Positions 43,760 to 53,669 are shown, numbered from the stretch's first letter. The stretch is 64,000 bases of DNA from CAWGJF01 sp963715745 (GCA_963715745.1 OY970271.1:2294001-2358000); one strand, 5' to 3'. Notes: a model not told the origin generated them from the letters alone. Translations and numbers: made by a program.

Positions 43760-46522
43760 TTAATGTGCATCAAGCCAGTTATCACCAATGCCGGTATCTA
43801 CAACTATTGGAACATCGAGAGGAATTGCATTCTCCATTAATTTTTTAATTACCGGACGTATATCATCAACCTCATCTTTGTGTGCATCAAATAAAAGTTC
43901 ATCGTGAACCTGCAAAACCATTTTGGTTTTTGCTCTTCTTTTCTCAAGTTCTTTCTGAATATTTATCATTGCAATCTTAATCATATCAGCAGCAGTTCCC
44001 TGGATGGGCATGTTGATCGCAACACGTTCTTCAAATTGTCTGACAACGCGGTTGTTACTGTTAATATTCTTTAAATATCTTCTTCTTCCAAGAATGGTTT
44101 CAGAATAACCATTTTCTTTTGCTTTCTTTACAGAATCATCCATATAATTTCTTACTTTTTTAAAAGTTTTAAAATAAGTTTCAATAATTTCTTTGGCGTG
44201 AGACTGAGTAATTCCTAATCTTGTTTTCAATCCGAACGGACCAATGCCGTAAAGAATTCCAAAGTTGACTTCTTTTGCTTTTCTTCTCATATCAGGTGTT
44301 ACATCTTCCGGATCAACCATAAATACTAAAGCCGCGGTACTTCTATGAATATCTTCTCCGCTTTTAAATGCTTTTATAAGTCCAGGATCTTTACAAATTG
44401 CTGCCAGCAAACGAAGTTCAATCTGGCTGTAATCTGCACTTAGTAATACAAAATCTTTATCTCTCGGAACAAAAGCTTTTCTAATTTCTTTTCCCATTTC
44501 AGTTCTGATAGGAATGTTTTGAAGATTAGGATTGATGCTTGAAAGTCTTCCTGTTGCCGCAATAGTCTGATTAAAATCTGTATGAACTCTTCCGGTTTTT
44601 GGATTGATAAGATTCGGAAGAGAATCTGTGTAGGTTGATTTTAGTTTTGTTGCCTGCCTGTAATCGAGGATCATATCCACAATTTCATGTGATCCGCGTA
44701 GGTTTTCAAGCGCTCTTGCATCAGTGGAATAACCCGTTTTTGTTTTTCTTCCGGAAGTCAATCCAAGCTTTTCATAAAGAATTACCTGAAGCTGCTTTGG
44801 AGAACTGATATTAAATTCTTCACCAGCAGATTTGTAGATTTTTTTTGTATAGGAATCAATCATCTTTTGTAATTCTTTGCTGAATTTATCAAGAGTTGCT
44901 TTGTCAATTCTGATTCCTTCGTACTCAATTTCTTCAAGTACTCTCACTAGTGGAAAGTCAACTTCATAAGCTATACGCTCAAGTTTTTCTTTTTTAATTT
45001 CTTTTTCGAGTACTTCATAAAGCTGGAAAGTTATGTCAGCGTCTTCGGCCGCATAATCAGATAATTCATCTGCATCTACTTCATAGATCTTTTTGGGATC
45101 AATTTTTTGCCCGAGCAGTTCTTTTAAAGAAATAGGTTTGTAGTTCAGATATTTTTCAGAAAGATCATCCATTCCGTGTTTTTGATCGGCATCAATTATA
45201 TAGCTTGCAACCATCGTGTCGAAGTAAAAATTTTCAACTTTGATTCCAAGCCCACGCATTACACCAATGTCATACTTTCCGTTCTGACAAACTTTTTTGA
45301 TTTTTTTATCCTCAAGAATAGACTTAAATATTTTTACGAAGTCGTCAACTTTAAGCCTTTCTTTCCCATCACTGAACTTTTTCTTCTGTCCCGGATCAAT
45401 AGCAACAAAATATCCCTCGCCGGCTTTTGATGAGAACGATGCACCGACAATTCTCAAATCAAACTGATCGAGTGAATCAGTTTCAGTATCGAAAGCAAAT
45501 ATTTTTTCCTTTTTTAATTTTTCAGCAAGAGCATTTGCATCTTTTATAGAAGTTACGAGTTTATACTTGATTTTACTTTTATCAAATTTATTTGAATCGT
45601 GAAGTTCTTCTTCTTTTATTTCTTCAACTTTGTCAGTTTCATAAATTTTCAAAAGTCTTGTAAACAGATTCTTGAATTCAAGCTCAACAAAAACCTCACG
45701 AAGCTTGTCAAAGTCTGGTTTTTCAAATTTTGCTTTATCAAAATCAAATTCCATTGGAACACTGCAATGAATAGTTGCCAGATCTTTTGAAAGAAAAGCA
45801 TTCTCTTTATTCTCTAATAATTTTTTCTTAACACTTTCTCTTTCAACTTTATCAATTTTTTTATAAAGATTCTCAATTGAGCCAAACTGCTGGATTAACG
45901 GCGTTGCAGTTTTTTCACCAACTCCTTTGACACCGGGAATATTATCTGAACTATCACCTACAAGAGCTAAATAGTCTATCATCTGTTTTGGTTCAAAACC
46001 ATATGCTTCCTTTACTTTTGCAACATCATAAATTATAACTTCATCACTGCCTCTTCCGGGTCTTGCTATTTTAACTTTTTGTGTAACAAGCTGCATATAA
46101 TCTTTATCGGGAGTGATAGCAAAAGATTCCATTCCTTTTTTCTCAGCAAGTTTAACAGCCGTTCCAATAATATCATCGGCTTCGTAACCCGGTTTTATGT
46201 AAAGAGGAATGTTCATCAGTTCGACAATTTGTTTTATCCTGCCAATTTGTGGAATCATATCTTCCGGCATTTCCTCACGTGTTGCTTTGTATTCTTTATA
46301 TTTTTCGTGACGAAAAGTTTTTTCTTTCGAATCTGTTGCAACTGCAATATAATCCGGTTTGTGATCTTCTAAAACTTTTATCAGTTGTGTTACAAATCCA
46401 TATATGGCAGAAGTAGGCTCACCGCTTTTGGTAGTTAACGGTCTGTTTATAAATGCAAAATAAGCACGGTAAGCCATTGCCATCGCATCTACAATTACGA
46501 ATGTTTTGTTTTTTGTCGGCAT
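43760..46522 (-). CDS. polA: DNA polymerase I
   Basis: The 920-residue polymerase has three domains. The 5'-3' exonuclease spans about 1-300 (VIVDAMAMAYRAYFAF, GDSSDNIPGVKGVGEKTA). The 3'-5' exonuclease (about 325-515) keeps its acidic residues (FAFDTETDSL, QNGKYDIGVM, YAAEDADITF), so proofreading is probably intact. The family A polymerase domain (about 520-920) has motif A LSADYSQIELRLLA, motif B RRKAKEVNFGILYG and motif C VLQVHDELLFD. It fills gaps in repair and removes Okazaki primers. Length is typical. Confidence 0.97.
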   Translation of the reverse strand: MPTKNKTFVIVDAMAMAYRAYFAFINRPLTTKSGEPTSAIYGFVTQLIKVLEDHKPDYIAVATDSKEKTFRHEKYKEYKATREEMPEDMIPQIGRIKQIVELMNIPLYIKPGYEADDIIGTAVKLAEKKGMESFAITPDKDYMQLVTQKVKIARPGRGSDEVIIYDVAKVKEAYGFEPKQMIDYLALVGDSSDNIPGVKGVGEKTATPLIQQFGSIENLYKKIDKVERESVKKKLLENKENAFLSKDLATIHCSVPMEFDFDKAKFEKPDFDKLREVFVELEFKNLFTRLLKIYETDKVEEIKEEELHDSNKFDKSKIKYKLVTSIKDANALAEKLKKEKIFAFDTETDSLDQFDLRIVGASFSSKAGEGYFVAIDPGQKKKFSDGKERLKVDDFVKIFKSILEDKKIKKVCQNGKYDIGVMRGLGIKVENFYFDTMVASYIIDADQKHGMDDLSEKYLNYKPISLKELLGQKIDPKKIYEVDADELSDYAAEDADITFQLYEVLEKEIKKEKLERIAYEVDFPLVRVLEEIEYEGIRIDKATLDKFSKELQKMIDSYTKKIYKSAGEEFNISSPKQLQVILYEKLGLTSGRKTKTGYSTDARALENLRGSHEIVDMILDYRQATKLKSTYTDSLPNLINPKTGRVHTDFNQTIAATGRLSSINPNLQNIPIRTEMGKEIRKAFVPRDKDFVLLSADYSQIELRLLAAICKDPGLIKAFKSGEDIHRSTAALVFMVDPEDVTPDMRRKAKEVNFGILYGIGPFGLKTRLGITQSHAKEIIETYFKTFKKVRNYMDDSVKKAKENGYSETILGRRRYLKNINSNNRVVRQFEERVAINMPIQGTAADMIKIAMINIQKELEKRRAKTKMVLQVHDELLFDAHKDEVDDIRPVIKKLMENAIPLDVPIVVDTGIGDNWLDAH

Positions 46523-46953
46523 AAAATTGTTTTAAATAGTTTAGCAATTAATGTAATCCAAGATAAAAATATTTTTATCAATTAACTTTGTTGGAAATCT
46601 GAGTTTGAATTTTATTTACCGTTATAGAATTAGCAAATTATTATTTCATACCAAAGTATTTTGGAATTAGACTCACTCTAAACTTAAAATCGTATGTGTT
46701 GAGTGGTGGTTTACTAATCAAATGAGCTTATCTGCAGAATATGGTTTTAAATTTTCTCACTGGCATTCAAAAGATAAATTCAATGATCAAACGATCAAAG
46801 CTGAATCTAATACCAATTCGTTTAATTTGAATGGTAATTTTTTGAAGTTTGGTATATCGGTTTATTTTTAATATTTAATAATTTTTTCTGTTCTTTAACA
46901 TAATATCTCTATCTTTAAGTAATAACTTAAAAGATTTCTAATGGAATATTATT
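46523..46953. other. Intergenic region between polA and the desaturase gene
   Basis: The 431-bp AT-rich stretch contains no intact gene. It carries what looks like a decayed outer-membrane-protein fragment (46609-46871) and, at 46870-46953, the presumed promoter and leader region of the desaturase gene, in which no clear box was recognised. Confidence 0.6.
46609..46871 (+). pseudogene. Frameshifted remnant of an outer membrane beta-barrel C-terminus
   Basis: One frame (46609-46725) reads strand-like sequence with YFGIRLTLNLKSYVLSGGLL and stops. The overlapping frame from ATG 46722 continues with MSLSAEYGFKFSHWHSKDKF and ends LNGNFLKFGISVYF. Alternating hydrophobic residues and a terminal Phe are typical of outer-membrane barrels, and a single frameshift near 46722 would join the two. 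There is no start or signal peptide upstream. Confidence 0.4.
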
Positions 46954-47967
46954 TTGATTAAAGATTCGACAATTAAGCCATCCTTTTGGGGTAATCTCAT
47001 AACACAATATCAAAATTCAAGTGCTGGTAAAAGCATCTGGCAATTGTGTAATTCGTTTATTCCTTTTTTTATTATTTGGGGTTTGATGTACCTGAGTCTG
47101 GATATAAGTTATTTGCTTACTTTGCTTCTTTCTTTACCTGCTGCAGGTTTTGTTGTAAGGATTTTTATTATCCAGCACGACTGCGGACACGGATCATTTT
47201 TCAAATCGAAAAGAGCAAATGATTTTTGGGGAATAGTTTGCAGCATTTTTTCACTTACTCCATATCATCACTGGCGAAAAAAGCATGCAATTCATCATGC
47301 TTCAGCAGGCAAGCTAGAGAAAAGGGGAATTGGTGATATTTATACAATGACAGTTGATGAATTTCTTAAGCAATCAAAATGGGGAAGACTTAAATACAGG
47401 CTCTTCCGTAACCCAATCATATTATTTGTAATAATCCCATTTGTTATGTTTGTGATCATTCAAAGATTTCCATTTCCATCTTCCAAAACCTTAAAAAACC
47501 TTCATCCCAGCGTTTATATTACTTCTGTTGTTTTTTTGTTGGTCACGGGATTGATGTTCTGGATTTTTGGCTGGCAGGAATTTTTGATGGTGCAAGTGCC
47601 GATTACATTTGTTGCTTCTTCTACCGGTACCTGGTTATTTTATGTGCAACACCAGTTTGAAGATACATACTGGACAGAAGATAAATCTTGGGATTTTACT
47701 TTAGCTGCACTCCAGGGAAGTTCTTATTACAAGCTACCGAAAATACTTCAATGGTTTACCGGAAATATCGGATATCATCACATTCACCATTTAAGTCCGA
47801 AAATTCCTAATTATCAACTGGAAAAATGTCACAAAGCTATTCCGGAATTTCAAAACGCACCAGTTCTAACATTAAAGTCCAGCTTTAAAAGTATATTTTT
47901 AAGATTGTGGGATGAGAAACAAAAGAAACTAATAAGTTTTCATCAATTCAAGCGTCTTCGGGCATAA
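46954..47967 (+). CDS. Fatty acid desaturase family protein
   Basis: The 337-residue membrane protein has three histidine boxes, HDCGH (about 75), HHWRKKHAIHH (about 105-115) and HIHH (about 275), with four to six hydrophobic segments. This is the plan of acyl-lipid delta-12-type desaturases that use oxygen and a reductant to unsaturate membrane lipids. The start is a TTG without clear Shine-Dalgarno; a more downstream in-frame ATG would cut the first helix, so the TTG is kept with some doubt. Confidence 0.85.
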   Translation: MIKDSTIKPSFWGNLITQYQNSSAGKSIWQLCNSFIPFFIIWGLMYLSLDISYLLTLLLSLPAAGFVVRIFIIQHDCGHGSFFKSKRANDFWGIVCSIFSLTPYHHWRKKHAIHHASAGKLEKRGIGDIYTMTVDEFLKQSKWGRLKYRLFRNPIILFVIIPFVMFVIIQRFPFPSSKTLKNLHPSVYITSVVFLLVTGLMFWIFGWQEFLMVQVPITFVASSTGTWLFYVQHQFEDTYWTEDKSWDFTLAALQGSSYYKLPKILQWFTGNIGYHHIHHLSPKIPNYQLEKCHKAIPEFQNAPVLTLKSSFKSIFLRLWDEKQKKLISFHQFKRLRA

Positions 47968-48023
47968 ACATCTACAAATCCAGTTTAGAGAAGAGTAATA
48001 AATTGTTTTAAAGCAAATTATTA

Positions 48024-48962
48024 GTGGCAAATGTTTTGAAAAATATTACACTTTACCAGGTTGACTCGTTTACAAAAGAGAAGTTCAAAGGTAATCCTGC
48101 AGGAGTGGTTACTAATGCTGACGGGTTGACTGATGAACAAATGCAGATGATTGCAAGGGAATTAAATAATTCTGAAACAGCATTTATTTTATCTCCGGAT
48201 GCTGATGATCATAAAGTCAGGATAAGATTTTTTACTTCTAAAACTGAAGTTCCTACTTGCGGACACGCTACTATCGCGGCTCATTATGTTAGGGCTCACG
48301 AAGATAAATTGCCTTCTTGCACAATCAAACATAAAATAGGTATTGGGATTTTACCAGTCGATATTATTAAGTATGAAAATGACCTGCCTGCCGGTCAGGC
48401 AGGTTACAAAATAATTATGACTCAAGGTAAACCTGAATTTGTTTCAACTATAATTTCTGAAAGGCAGGATGAAATTATTTCTGCTTTGGATTTAAACAGG
48501 TCGGAATTGAACAGGAAATGTCCAATGCAGATAGTTTCTACCGGACACTCCAAAGTAATGATCGGTATAAACAGCAAAAAAGTTCTTAACTCAATTAAGC
48601 CTGATTTTTTTAAGCTATCTGAAATCAGCAGGAAAATTAAATGCAACGGGTATTTTGTTTTTACTCTGGATTCGGATGAAGATGATATTTTAGCTCATGG
48701 AAGAATGTTTGCTCCTGCAATCGGAATACATGAGGACCCTGTAACAGGAAATGCAAACGGACCTCTTGGCGCTTATTTAATAAAGCATAAGCTTGTTAAT
48801 GTTGAAGGTAATAAAATCAGGTTCAAGGCAAAACAAGGGGAAGTTATGGGAAGAACAGGAATAATTGAAGTTGAAGTAAATGTTGATGACACAGGAGTAC
48901 CAATTTTAGTAAAGATCGGAGGAGAAGCAACAATAGTATTTAAAACCGAAATTACTTTATGA
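48024..48962 (+). CDS. PhzF-family isomerase-like protein
   Basis: The 312-residue protein has the PhzF pattern: YQVDSFTKEKFKGNPAGVV, the catalytic-Glu region LNNSETAFIL, TCGHATIAAHY and a second half with FAPAIGIHEDPVTGNANGPL. PhzF proteins are two-lobed isomerases of the diaminopimelate-epimerase fold; outside phenazine producers their substrates are mostly unknown. The start is GTG. Residues 121-127 (LPAGQAG) come from a GC-rich palindromic insertion lying in a loop between strands, and the frame is kept. Confidence 0.87.
   Translation: MANVLKNITLYQVDSFTKEKFKGNPAGVVTNADGLTDEQMQMIARELNNSETAFILSPDADDHKVRIRFFTSKTEVPTCGHATIAAHYVRAHEDKLPSCTIKHKIGIGILPVDIIKYENDLPAGQAGYKIIMTQGKPEFVSTIISERQDEIISALDLNRSELNRKCPMQIVSTGHSKVMIGINSKKVLNSIKPDFFKLSEISRKIKCNGYFVFTLDSDEDDILAHGRMFAPAIGIHEDPVTGNANGPLGAYLIKHKLVNVEGNKIRFKAKQGEVMGRTGIIEVEVNVDDTGVPILVKIGGEATIVFKTEITL
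48382..48404. repeat. Palindromic element inserted in the PhzF-like gene
   Basis: Nine-bp perfect arms ACCTGCCTG and CAGGCAGGT flank a 5-nt centre CCGGT. The element is very GC-rich against an AT-rich gene. Read in frame it gives DLPAGQAG, a peptide the PhzF fold does not require. Confidence 0.85.
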
Positions 48963-48990
48963 GTTTCACTTATAATTTAATGACTGAATT

Positions 48991-50403
48991 ATGACCGATT
49001 ACGGCTGGTTATCTATACTTCCGCCGTTGCTTGCTATTTTACTTGCCATTAAAACCCGTCAGGTTTTTTTATCACTTTTTCTTGGAATAGTTCTCGGATG
49101 GATAATAATTTCAAACGGAAATGTTCTTGAGGGATTTAAATCTTCAATTGAATCTATTGTAAATGTATTCGCAGATTCTGGAAATACCAAAGTCATTATC
49201 TTTTGTGCATTAATCGGAGCATTGATTACACTGACTCAGGCAAATGGCGGAATGCAGGGATTTGTAGATTTAATTCAAAAAAGAAAAATAGTTACTACAA
49301 GGAAACGTGCTACTGTTTTTTCATTCTTTATTGGTTGTATTGTTTTTATTGAATCCAGCATTTCATGTCTTGTTACCGGAACAATTTTTCATCCGATATT
49401 CGAGAAGTTTAAAATCTCACGAGAAAAACTTGCTTACATTTGTGATACTACTTCTTCACCAATCTGTATTTTAATCCCGCTAAATGCCTGGGGAGCTTAT
49501 GTTGTTTCTCTTCTTGAAAAAGAAAAACTGAACGACCCTGTTAGTTTATTTTTAAGCACAATACCATTAAACTTTTACGCAATTCTTTCTGTTCTTTTTG
49601 CAGGATTTATCGCTTTTAGCTTTAAAGATTTTGGTACTATGAAAAAAGCAGAAAAAAGATCTATGGATCTTGGAAAAACAATTGCAGACGGAGCAGTGCC
49701 AATGATTTCTGAAGAAGTATCTTCAATCAAAGCTAAGAAAGGAATTCCACACAAATCATTGAATATGATAATACCGATTTGTGTAATGATAATTATGATG
49801 CCGATTAGTTTATTAATTACAGGAAACGGTGATTTGACAGTTGGTTCAGGTTCGACATCAGTTCTCTGGTCAGTTTTTACTGCAATAATTGTTGCAGGTT
49901 TTATTTCGATCATAAGAAAATTACTGAACCTTAAAGAAATAATGGATTTAACTTTGAAAGGAATTTCCGGATTAATTCCGCTTGCTATTTTAATGGTTTT
50001 TGCATTTTCAATTGGCGATACCTGCAGAACACTTGAAACGGGACCATATGTAGCTTCTTTATCTAAAGAATTTCTTTCTCCGCAACTTATAGCTCCCATA
50101 ATATTTATTACATCTGCGTTTATTTCATTTTCAACAGGAACAAGCTGGGGAACTTTTGCAATAATGATTCCTATTGCTGTACCAACTGCACTTTTTGCCG
50201 AAGTGAGTTTACCATTAACAATAGCTGCTGTCTTAAGTGGAAGTGTTTTTGGCGATCATTGTTCGCCAATTTCTGATACAACTATTGTTTCTTCAATGGC
50301 TTCTGCATGCGATCATATTGATCATGTGAGAACACAACTTCCATACGCTTTAAGTATGGCTCTTCTGGCTTGTATATTATTTTTTATTGCTGGAATGTTT
50401 TAA
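48991..50403 (+). CDS. NhaC-family Na+/H+ antiporter
   Basis: The 470-residue protein has about eleven membrane segments and NhaC-family motifs FIESSISCLVTGT, CDTTSSPICILIPLNAWGAY, STGTSWGTFAIMIPIA and the C-terminal SGSVFGDHCSPISDTT. It exchanges sodium for protons at the inner membrane. Some close members (MleN type) exchange organic acids as well. It starts 28 bp after the PhzF-like gene. Confidence 0.88.
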   Translation: MTDYGWLSILPPLLAILLAIKTRQVFLSLFLGIVLGWIIISNGNVLEGFKSSIESIVNVFADSGNTKVIIFCALIGALITLTQANGGMQGFVDLIQKRKIVTTRKRATVFSFFIGCIVFIESSISCLVTGTIFHPIFEKFKISREKLAYICDTTSSPICILIPLNAWGAYVVSLLEKEKLNDPVSLFLSTIPLNFYAILSVLFAGFIAFSFKDFGTMKKAEKRSMDLGKTIADGAVPMISEEVSSIKAKKGIPHKSLNMIIPICVMIIMMPISLLITGNGDLTVGSGSTSVLWSVFTAIIVAGFISIIRKLLNLKEIMDLTLKGISGLIPLAILMVFAFSIGDTCRTLETGPYVASLSKEFLSPQLIAPIIFITSAFISFSTGTSWGTFAIMIPIAVPTALFAEVSLPLTIAAVLSGSVFGDHCSPISDTTIVSSMASACDHIDHVRTQLPYALSMALLACILFFIAGMF

Positions 50404-50480
50404 ATAATAATTTTTTATCAGTATTAGAAATTTCTTAAATTCTTATATATTAAATTGTTCATTAATCAAACCTCTCAGAG

Positions 50481-51527
50481 ATGAAATCATTTAAAATTTT
50501 TTCCCTTCTATTTTGTTTAATCCTAGTCTCGTGTTCACAGGCTGCTAAGACTCAAGATACTTTATTTGTTGCATTCTGGAATCTTGAAAACCTTTTTGAT
50601 ACGGTTGATGATCCTGCTAAAAATGATGAAGAATTTTTACCAAACAGTAATCTGGAATGGACTCAGCAAAGATTCGATAAAAAAATATTTAATCTTTCAC
50701 GTGTAATCAGGTCAATGAATAATAATAAAGGACCGGACATTCTTGGAGTTTGTGAAGTGGAAAATAAAAATGTGCTTGATTCATTGACTCAAAAATATCT
50801 TAATGATTTAAATTATGACATCGTTCACGTTGAATCGCCGGACAACAGAGGAATTGACGTTGCACTACTATATAAAGATGGTCTGTTTAAAATGAAAGAA
50901 ATTACAGTCGATACTGTACATTTGTCTGATGGATGGCCAACCCGACCGGTTTTGGGAGTTCATTTACAAAATAATTTTGATCAGGATTTTACTGTATTCG
51001 TTAATCATTGGCCATCCCGAAGCGGGGGAGAAGAAAAATCAGAACCAAACAGGATTGAAGCAGCAAAAACTTTGAGAAAAGCTGTGGATAGAATTTTTAA
51101 AATGGATTCTTCAGCAAATATTATTTCAATTGGTGATTACAATGATGAGCCTACAAATGAATCCATATTTGAAACACTAAAAGCTCATCCGGTATTTTGT
51201 GATAGTATAATTACTAGCGAAGAGTTTGAAAGCAGGGGAGAATTGTTCAATCTTGCATACAATGAATATGCAAAAGGAAATGGAACTTATAAATATAAAG
51301 ATGACTGGAACTTATTAGATCAGGTGATAGTATCAGGAAATGTACTTACTGGTATCACCATAACTTACATTTGCGATAGTTATGAAATTTACAAACCATA
51401 TTTTCTCCAGACACATTCAGGCAAATACGCAGGAACACCTTTTCCCACATACGGAGGGAGAAAATATCTTGGCGGTTACAGTGACCATTATCCTGTGTAT
51501 GCAAAATTTATAATGGAAGGGAATTAA
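50481..51527 (+). CDS. Endonuclease/exonuclease/phosphatase-family lipoprotein
   Basis: The 348-residue protein begins with a lipoprotein signal whose lipobox is LVSC. The EEP-fold motifs are present: FWNLENLFDT, the metal Glu in GVCEVENKNVL, DVALLYK, FVNHWPSR, SIGDYNDEP and GYSDHYPVYAKF. It probably cleaves phosphodiesters (extracellular nucleic acid or another substrate) at the membrane. It ends 2 bp before an SDR gene. Confidence 0.85.
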   Translation: MKSFKIFSLLFCLILVSCSQAAKTQDTLFVAFWNLENLFDTVDDPAKNDEEFLPNSNLEWTQQRFDKKIFNLSRVIRSMNNNKGPDILGVCEVENKNVLDSLTQKYLNDLNYDIVHVESPDNRGIDVALLYKDGLFKMKEITVDTVHLSDGWPTRPVLGVHLQNNFDQDFTVFVNHWPSRSGGEEKSEPNRIEAAKTLRKAVDRIFKMDSSANIISIGDYNDEPTNESIFETLKAHPVFCDSIITSEEFESRGELFNLAYNEYAKGNGTYKYKDDWNLLDQVIVSGNVLTGITITYICDSYEIYKPYFLQTHSGKYAGTPFPTYGGRKYLGGYSDHYPVYAKFIMEGN

Positions 51528-51529
51528 AT

Positions 51530-52222
51530 ATGAAAAAGATACTTCTAATTTTCGGCTCTGACGGATTTCTTGGAAGCGGGGTTACTTCTGTTTTACTTAA
51601 GAAAAATTATGATGACTACTTTCTATTTGATTTTAAATTCCGAAATAAGATAGAACTAGATAACGTTCACCAGATTCAAATTGAAGATCTTTCGATTGAA
51701 GGGAATGTCGAAAATGCATTTAACAACATTAAAAGTAATCCAAACTCAGGAGTGTTTTTGTTCAGCACTGTCGGCGGTTTTGCCGGAGGAAAGAATATCT
51801 GGGAAGCAGATAATGAAGAATGGGAAAAAATGTTTAAAATGAATTTTATTTCTTCAAGATTAATTGCAAAACACTTCAGCAAACTGGTAATGAAATCTGA
51901 TTCCGGTTCAATATTGTTTACTGCTGCTTATACCGGAGTAAAATCAGTTGCAAAGAATGCTGCTTACGGTGCTGCAAAAGGTTCTCTTATTCATCTTGTT
52001 CATACGCTTGCCGAGGAAGGAAAATCAATCCGATTGAGTGCTAATGCAATTGCTCCATTAATAATCGATACACCGGCAAACCGTGAGTGGATGAAAAAGG
52101 ATAATTATGATGATTGGATGAAACCTGAAGAAATTGGTGAATTCATTAATTCAGTTTTTATAAATTATAATTTTTTAACCGGAAATATTTTTAAATTAAC
52201 AAACAGATTCGGACTAAAATAA
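51530..52222 (+). CDS. SDR-family oxidoreductase
   Basis: The 230-residue short-chain dehydrogenase has the nucleotide loop LIFGSDGFLGSGVTSVL, the serine region SILFTAAYTGVKSVA and Tyr-x3-Lys in AAYGAAKGSLIHLV. It resembles small NAD(P)H dehydrogenases of the dihydropteridine-reductase-like group. The substrate is unknown. It is coupled to the EEP lipoprotein gene upstream. Confidence 0.8.
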   Translation: MKKILLIFGSDGFLGSGVTSVLLKKNYDDYFLFDFKFRNKIELDNVHQIQIEDLSIEGNVENAFNNIKSNPNSGVFLFSTVGGFAGGKNIWEADNEEWEKMFKMNFISSRLIAKHFSKLVMKSDSGSILFTAAYTGVKSVAKNAAYGAAKGSLIHLVHTLAEEGKSIRLSANAIAPLIIDTPANREWMKKDNYDDWMKPEEIGEFINSVFINYNFLTGNIFKLTNRFGLK

Positions 52223-52389
52223 TTGATAAAAAATCTGGTCTAAACTGATATAATACAACGGATTCGGCAGGAAGTATTTAGTTGACTTTCTAAATTGAAA
52301 TGATTATTGTAGTCCTATTCATTTAATAATAATATTGGAAAAAATCTTTCCTTAGCATCAATTACTCAATATTTAGGAGGTAATCGTAT

Positions 52390-53085
52390 ATGGATTTTTC
52401 AGGAGTAATATCATCCGTTTTTAATGTAATTGCGCAAGCACAAAATGATGGTGGTGCATTAAACTGGTTAGCTACTAAATTCGAAGCAGGCGGCGGTTTT
52501 ATGTGGCCAATTCTTGCTTGCCTTGTTATTGGTCTCGCATTCTGTTTTGAAAGACTGTGGACTTTAACCAGGTCAAAAACAAATACAAAGCAATTTATTG
52601 TAAAAGTTAAAAGAGCTTTGGACGAAGGTGGTGTTGAAAGTGCAAAAGAAGTTTGTGCTAACACTCGTGGTCCTGTTGCTTCTGTTTTTCATGCTGGTTT
52701 ATTAAGAGCAAATGAAGGTTTAGAAGCTGCTGAAAAAGCAATTATAGCTTACGGTGGAATTGAAATGGGATTCCTTGAAAGAGGAATGATCTGGGTTTCA
52801 CTGTTCATCTCACTTGCACCTATGCTTGGATTTACTGGAACAGTTCAGGGTATGATTCAAGCTTTTGATGCTATTAAAGAAGCAGCTAATATTTCTCCGG
52901 CTGTTGTTGCAGACGGTATTTCTGTTGCGTTATTGACCACATTATTCGGACTTGTAGTTGCAATGATTTTACAAGTGATATACAATTATCTTGTCTCTAA
53001 AATTGACAGACTTGTTGGTGATATGGAAGAAGCTTCTATTGAATTAATTGATGCATTATATGAACTCGAAACAAGGAAAGCTTAA
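52390..53085 (+). CDS. exbB: MotA/TolQ/ExbB-family proton channel
   Basis: The 231-residue protein has one N-terminal helix (MWPILACLVIGLAFCFERLW) and a C-terminal pair with the signature SLAPMLGFTGTVQGMIQAF and ADGISVALLTTLFGLVVAM. With ExbD it forms the proton-driven motor that energises TonB or Tol. A perfect AGGAGG precedes the ATG. It is followed by two exbD genes but no tonB in this window. The TonB receptor at 26 kb would be a client. Confidence 0.9.
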   Translation: MDFSGVISSVFNVIAQAQNDGGALNWLATKFEAGGGFMWPILACLVIGLAFCFERLWTLTRSKTNTKQFIVKVKRALDEGGVESAKEVCANTRGPVASVFHAGLLRANEGLEAAEKAIIAYGGIEMGFLERGMIWVSLFISLAPMLGFTGTVQGMIQAFDAIKEAANISPAVVADGISVALLTTLFGLVVAMILQVIYNYLVSKIDRLVGDMEEASIELIDALYELETRKA

Positions 53086-53121
53086 CTAAATAACAATCAC
53101 TGAATTTGGAACAATCCGAAA

Positions 53122-53655
53122 ATGATTAAAAAGAAAAAATTACCGGAAGCTGTTATACCAACTTCATCAATGGCTGATATTGCATTCCTGCTTCTCATTT
53201 TCTTCCTGGTTGCAACAGTAATTGATGTTGATACAGGTATCGGCTTAACTTTGCCTGAGTATATTCCACCGGAAGAACAAAAAGAAGTAAAGGTTGATCC
53301 GGATAGAATGGCTGCTATTTTAATTAATGAAAATAATGATGTATTGCTGGATGGAAAAGTAATTTCAGTTTTCCAAATAAAAAATAATCTTAAAGCTCGA
53401 ATTGAATCTAAAATAGATCTTCCATTGGCTAAAAAATTGATTGTATCTGTAAAAACGGATAGGAGAACTGTTTATAATACTTACATTCAGGCGCTTGATC
53501 AGATTAAAGAGTCATACTTTGAAGTGAGGGATGAATTATCTAATTCCCGCTATGGGCATAAATACGGTGATCTGACAGATGAAGAACAGCAGGATGTTAA
53601 AGATGCAGTACCTATTATTATTTCAATTGCAGAACCTGAACAAGTTAATAAATAA
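53122..53655 (+). CDS. exbD: ExbD/TolR-family protein (long)
   Basis: The 177-residue protein has one N-terminal membrane helix with the conserved aspartate (SSMADIAFLLLIFFLVATVI) and a periplasmic domain. At 177 residues it exceeds the usual 135-145, with an acidic C-terminal extension (YGDLTDEEQQDVKDAV). It lies 36 bp after exbB. Confidence 0.88.
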   Translation: MIKKKKLPEAVIPTSSMADIAFLLLIFFLVATVIDVDTGIGLTLPEYIPPEEQKEVKVDPDRMAAILINENNDVLLDGKVISVFQIKNNLKARIESKIDLPLAKKLIVSVKTDRRTVYNTYIQALDQIKESYFEVRDELSNSRYGHKYGDLTDEEQQDVKDAVPIIISIAEPEQVNK

Positions 53656-53669
53656 ATTCTGAGGAAATA

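Noticed and set aside
49575..50099. 174-codon open frame antisense to the NhaC-type antiporter gene
   Set aside because: It is the mirror of a membrane protein gene, with no motif, signal or ribosome-binding site.
52223..52389. Sigma-70-like TTGACT-N17-TATTGT promoter before exbB
   Set aside because: Other promoters in this window fit a TAnnTTTG -7 element; a single loose match in AT-rich DNA is not enough.
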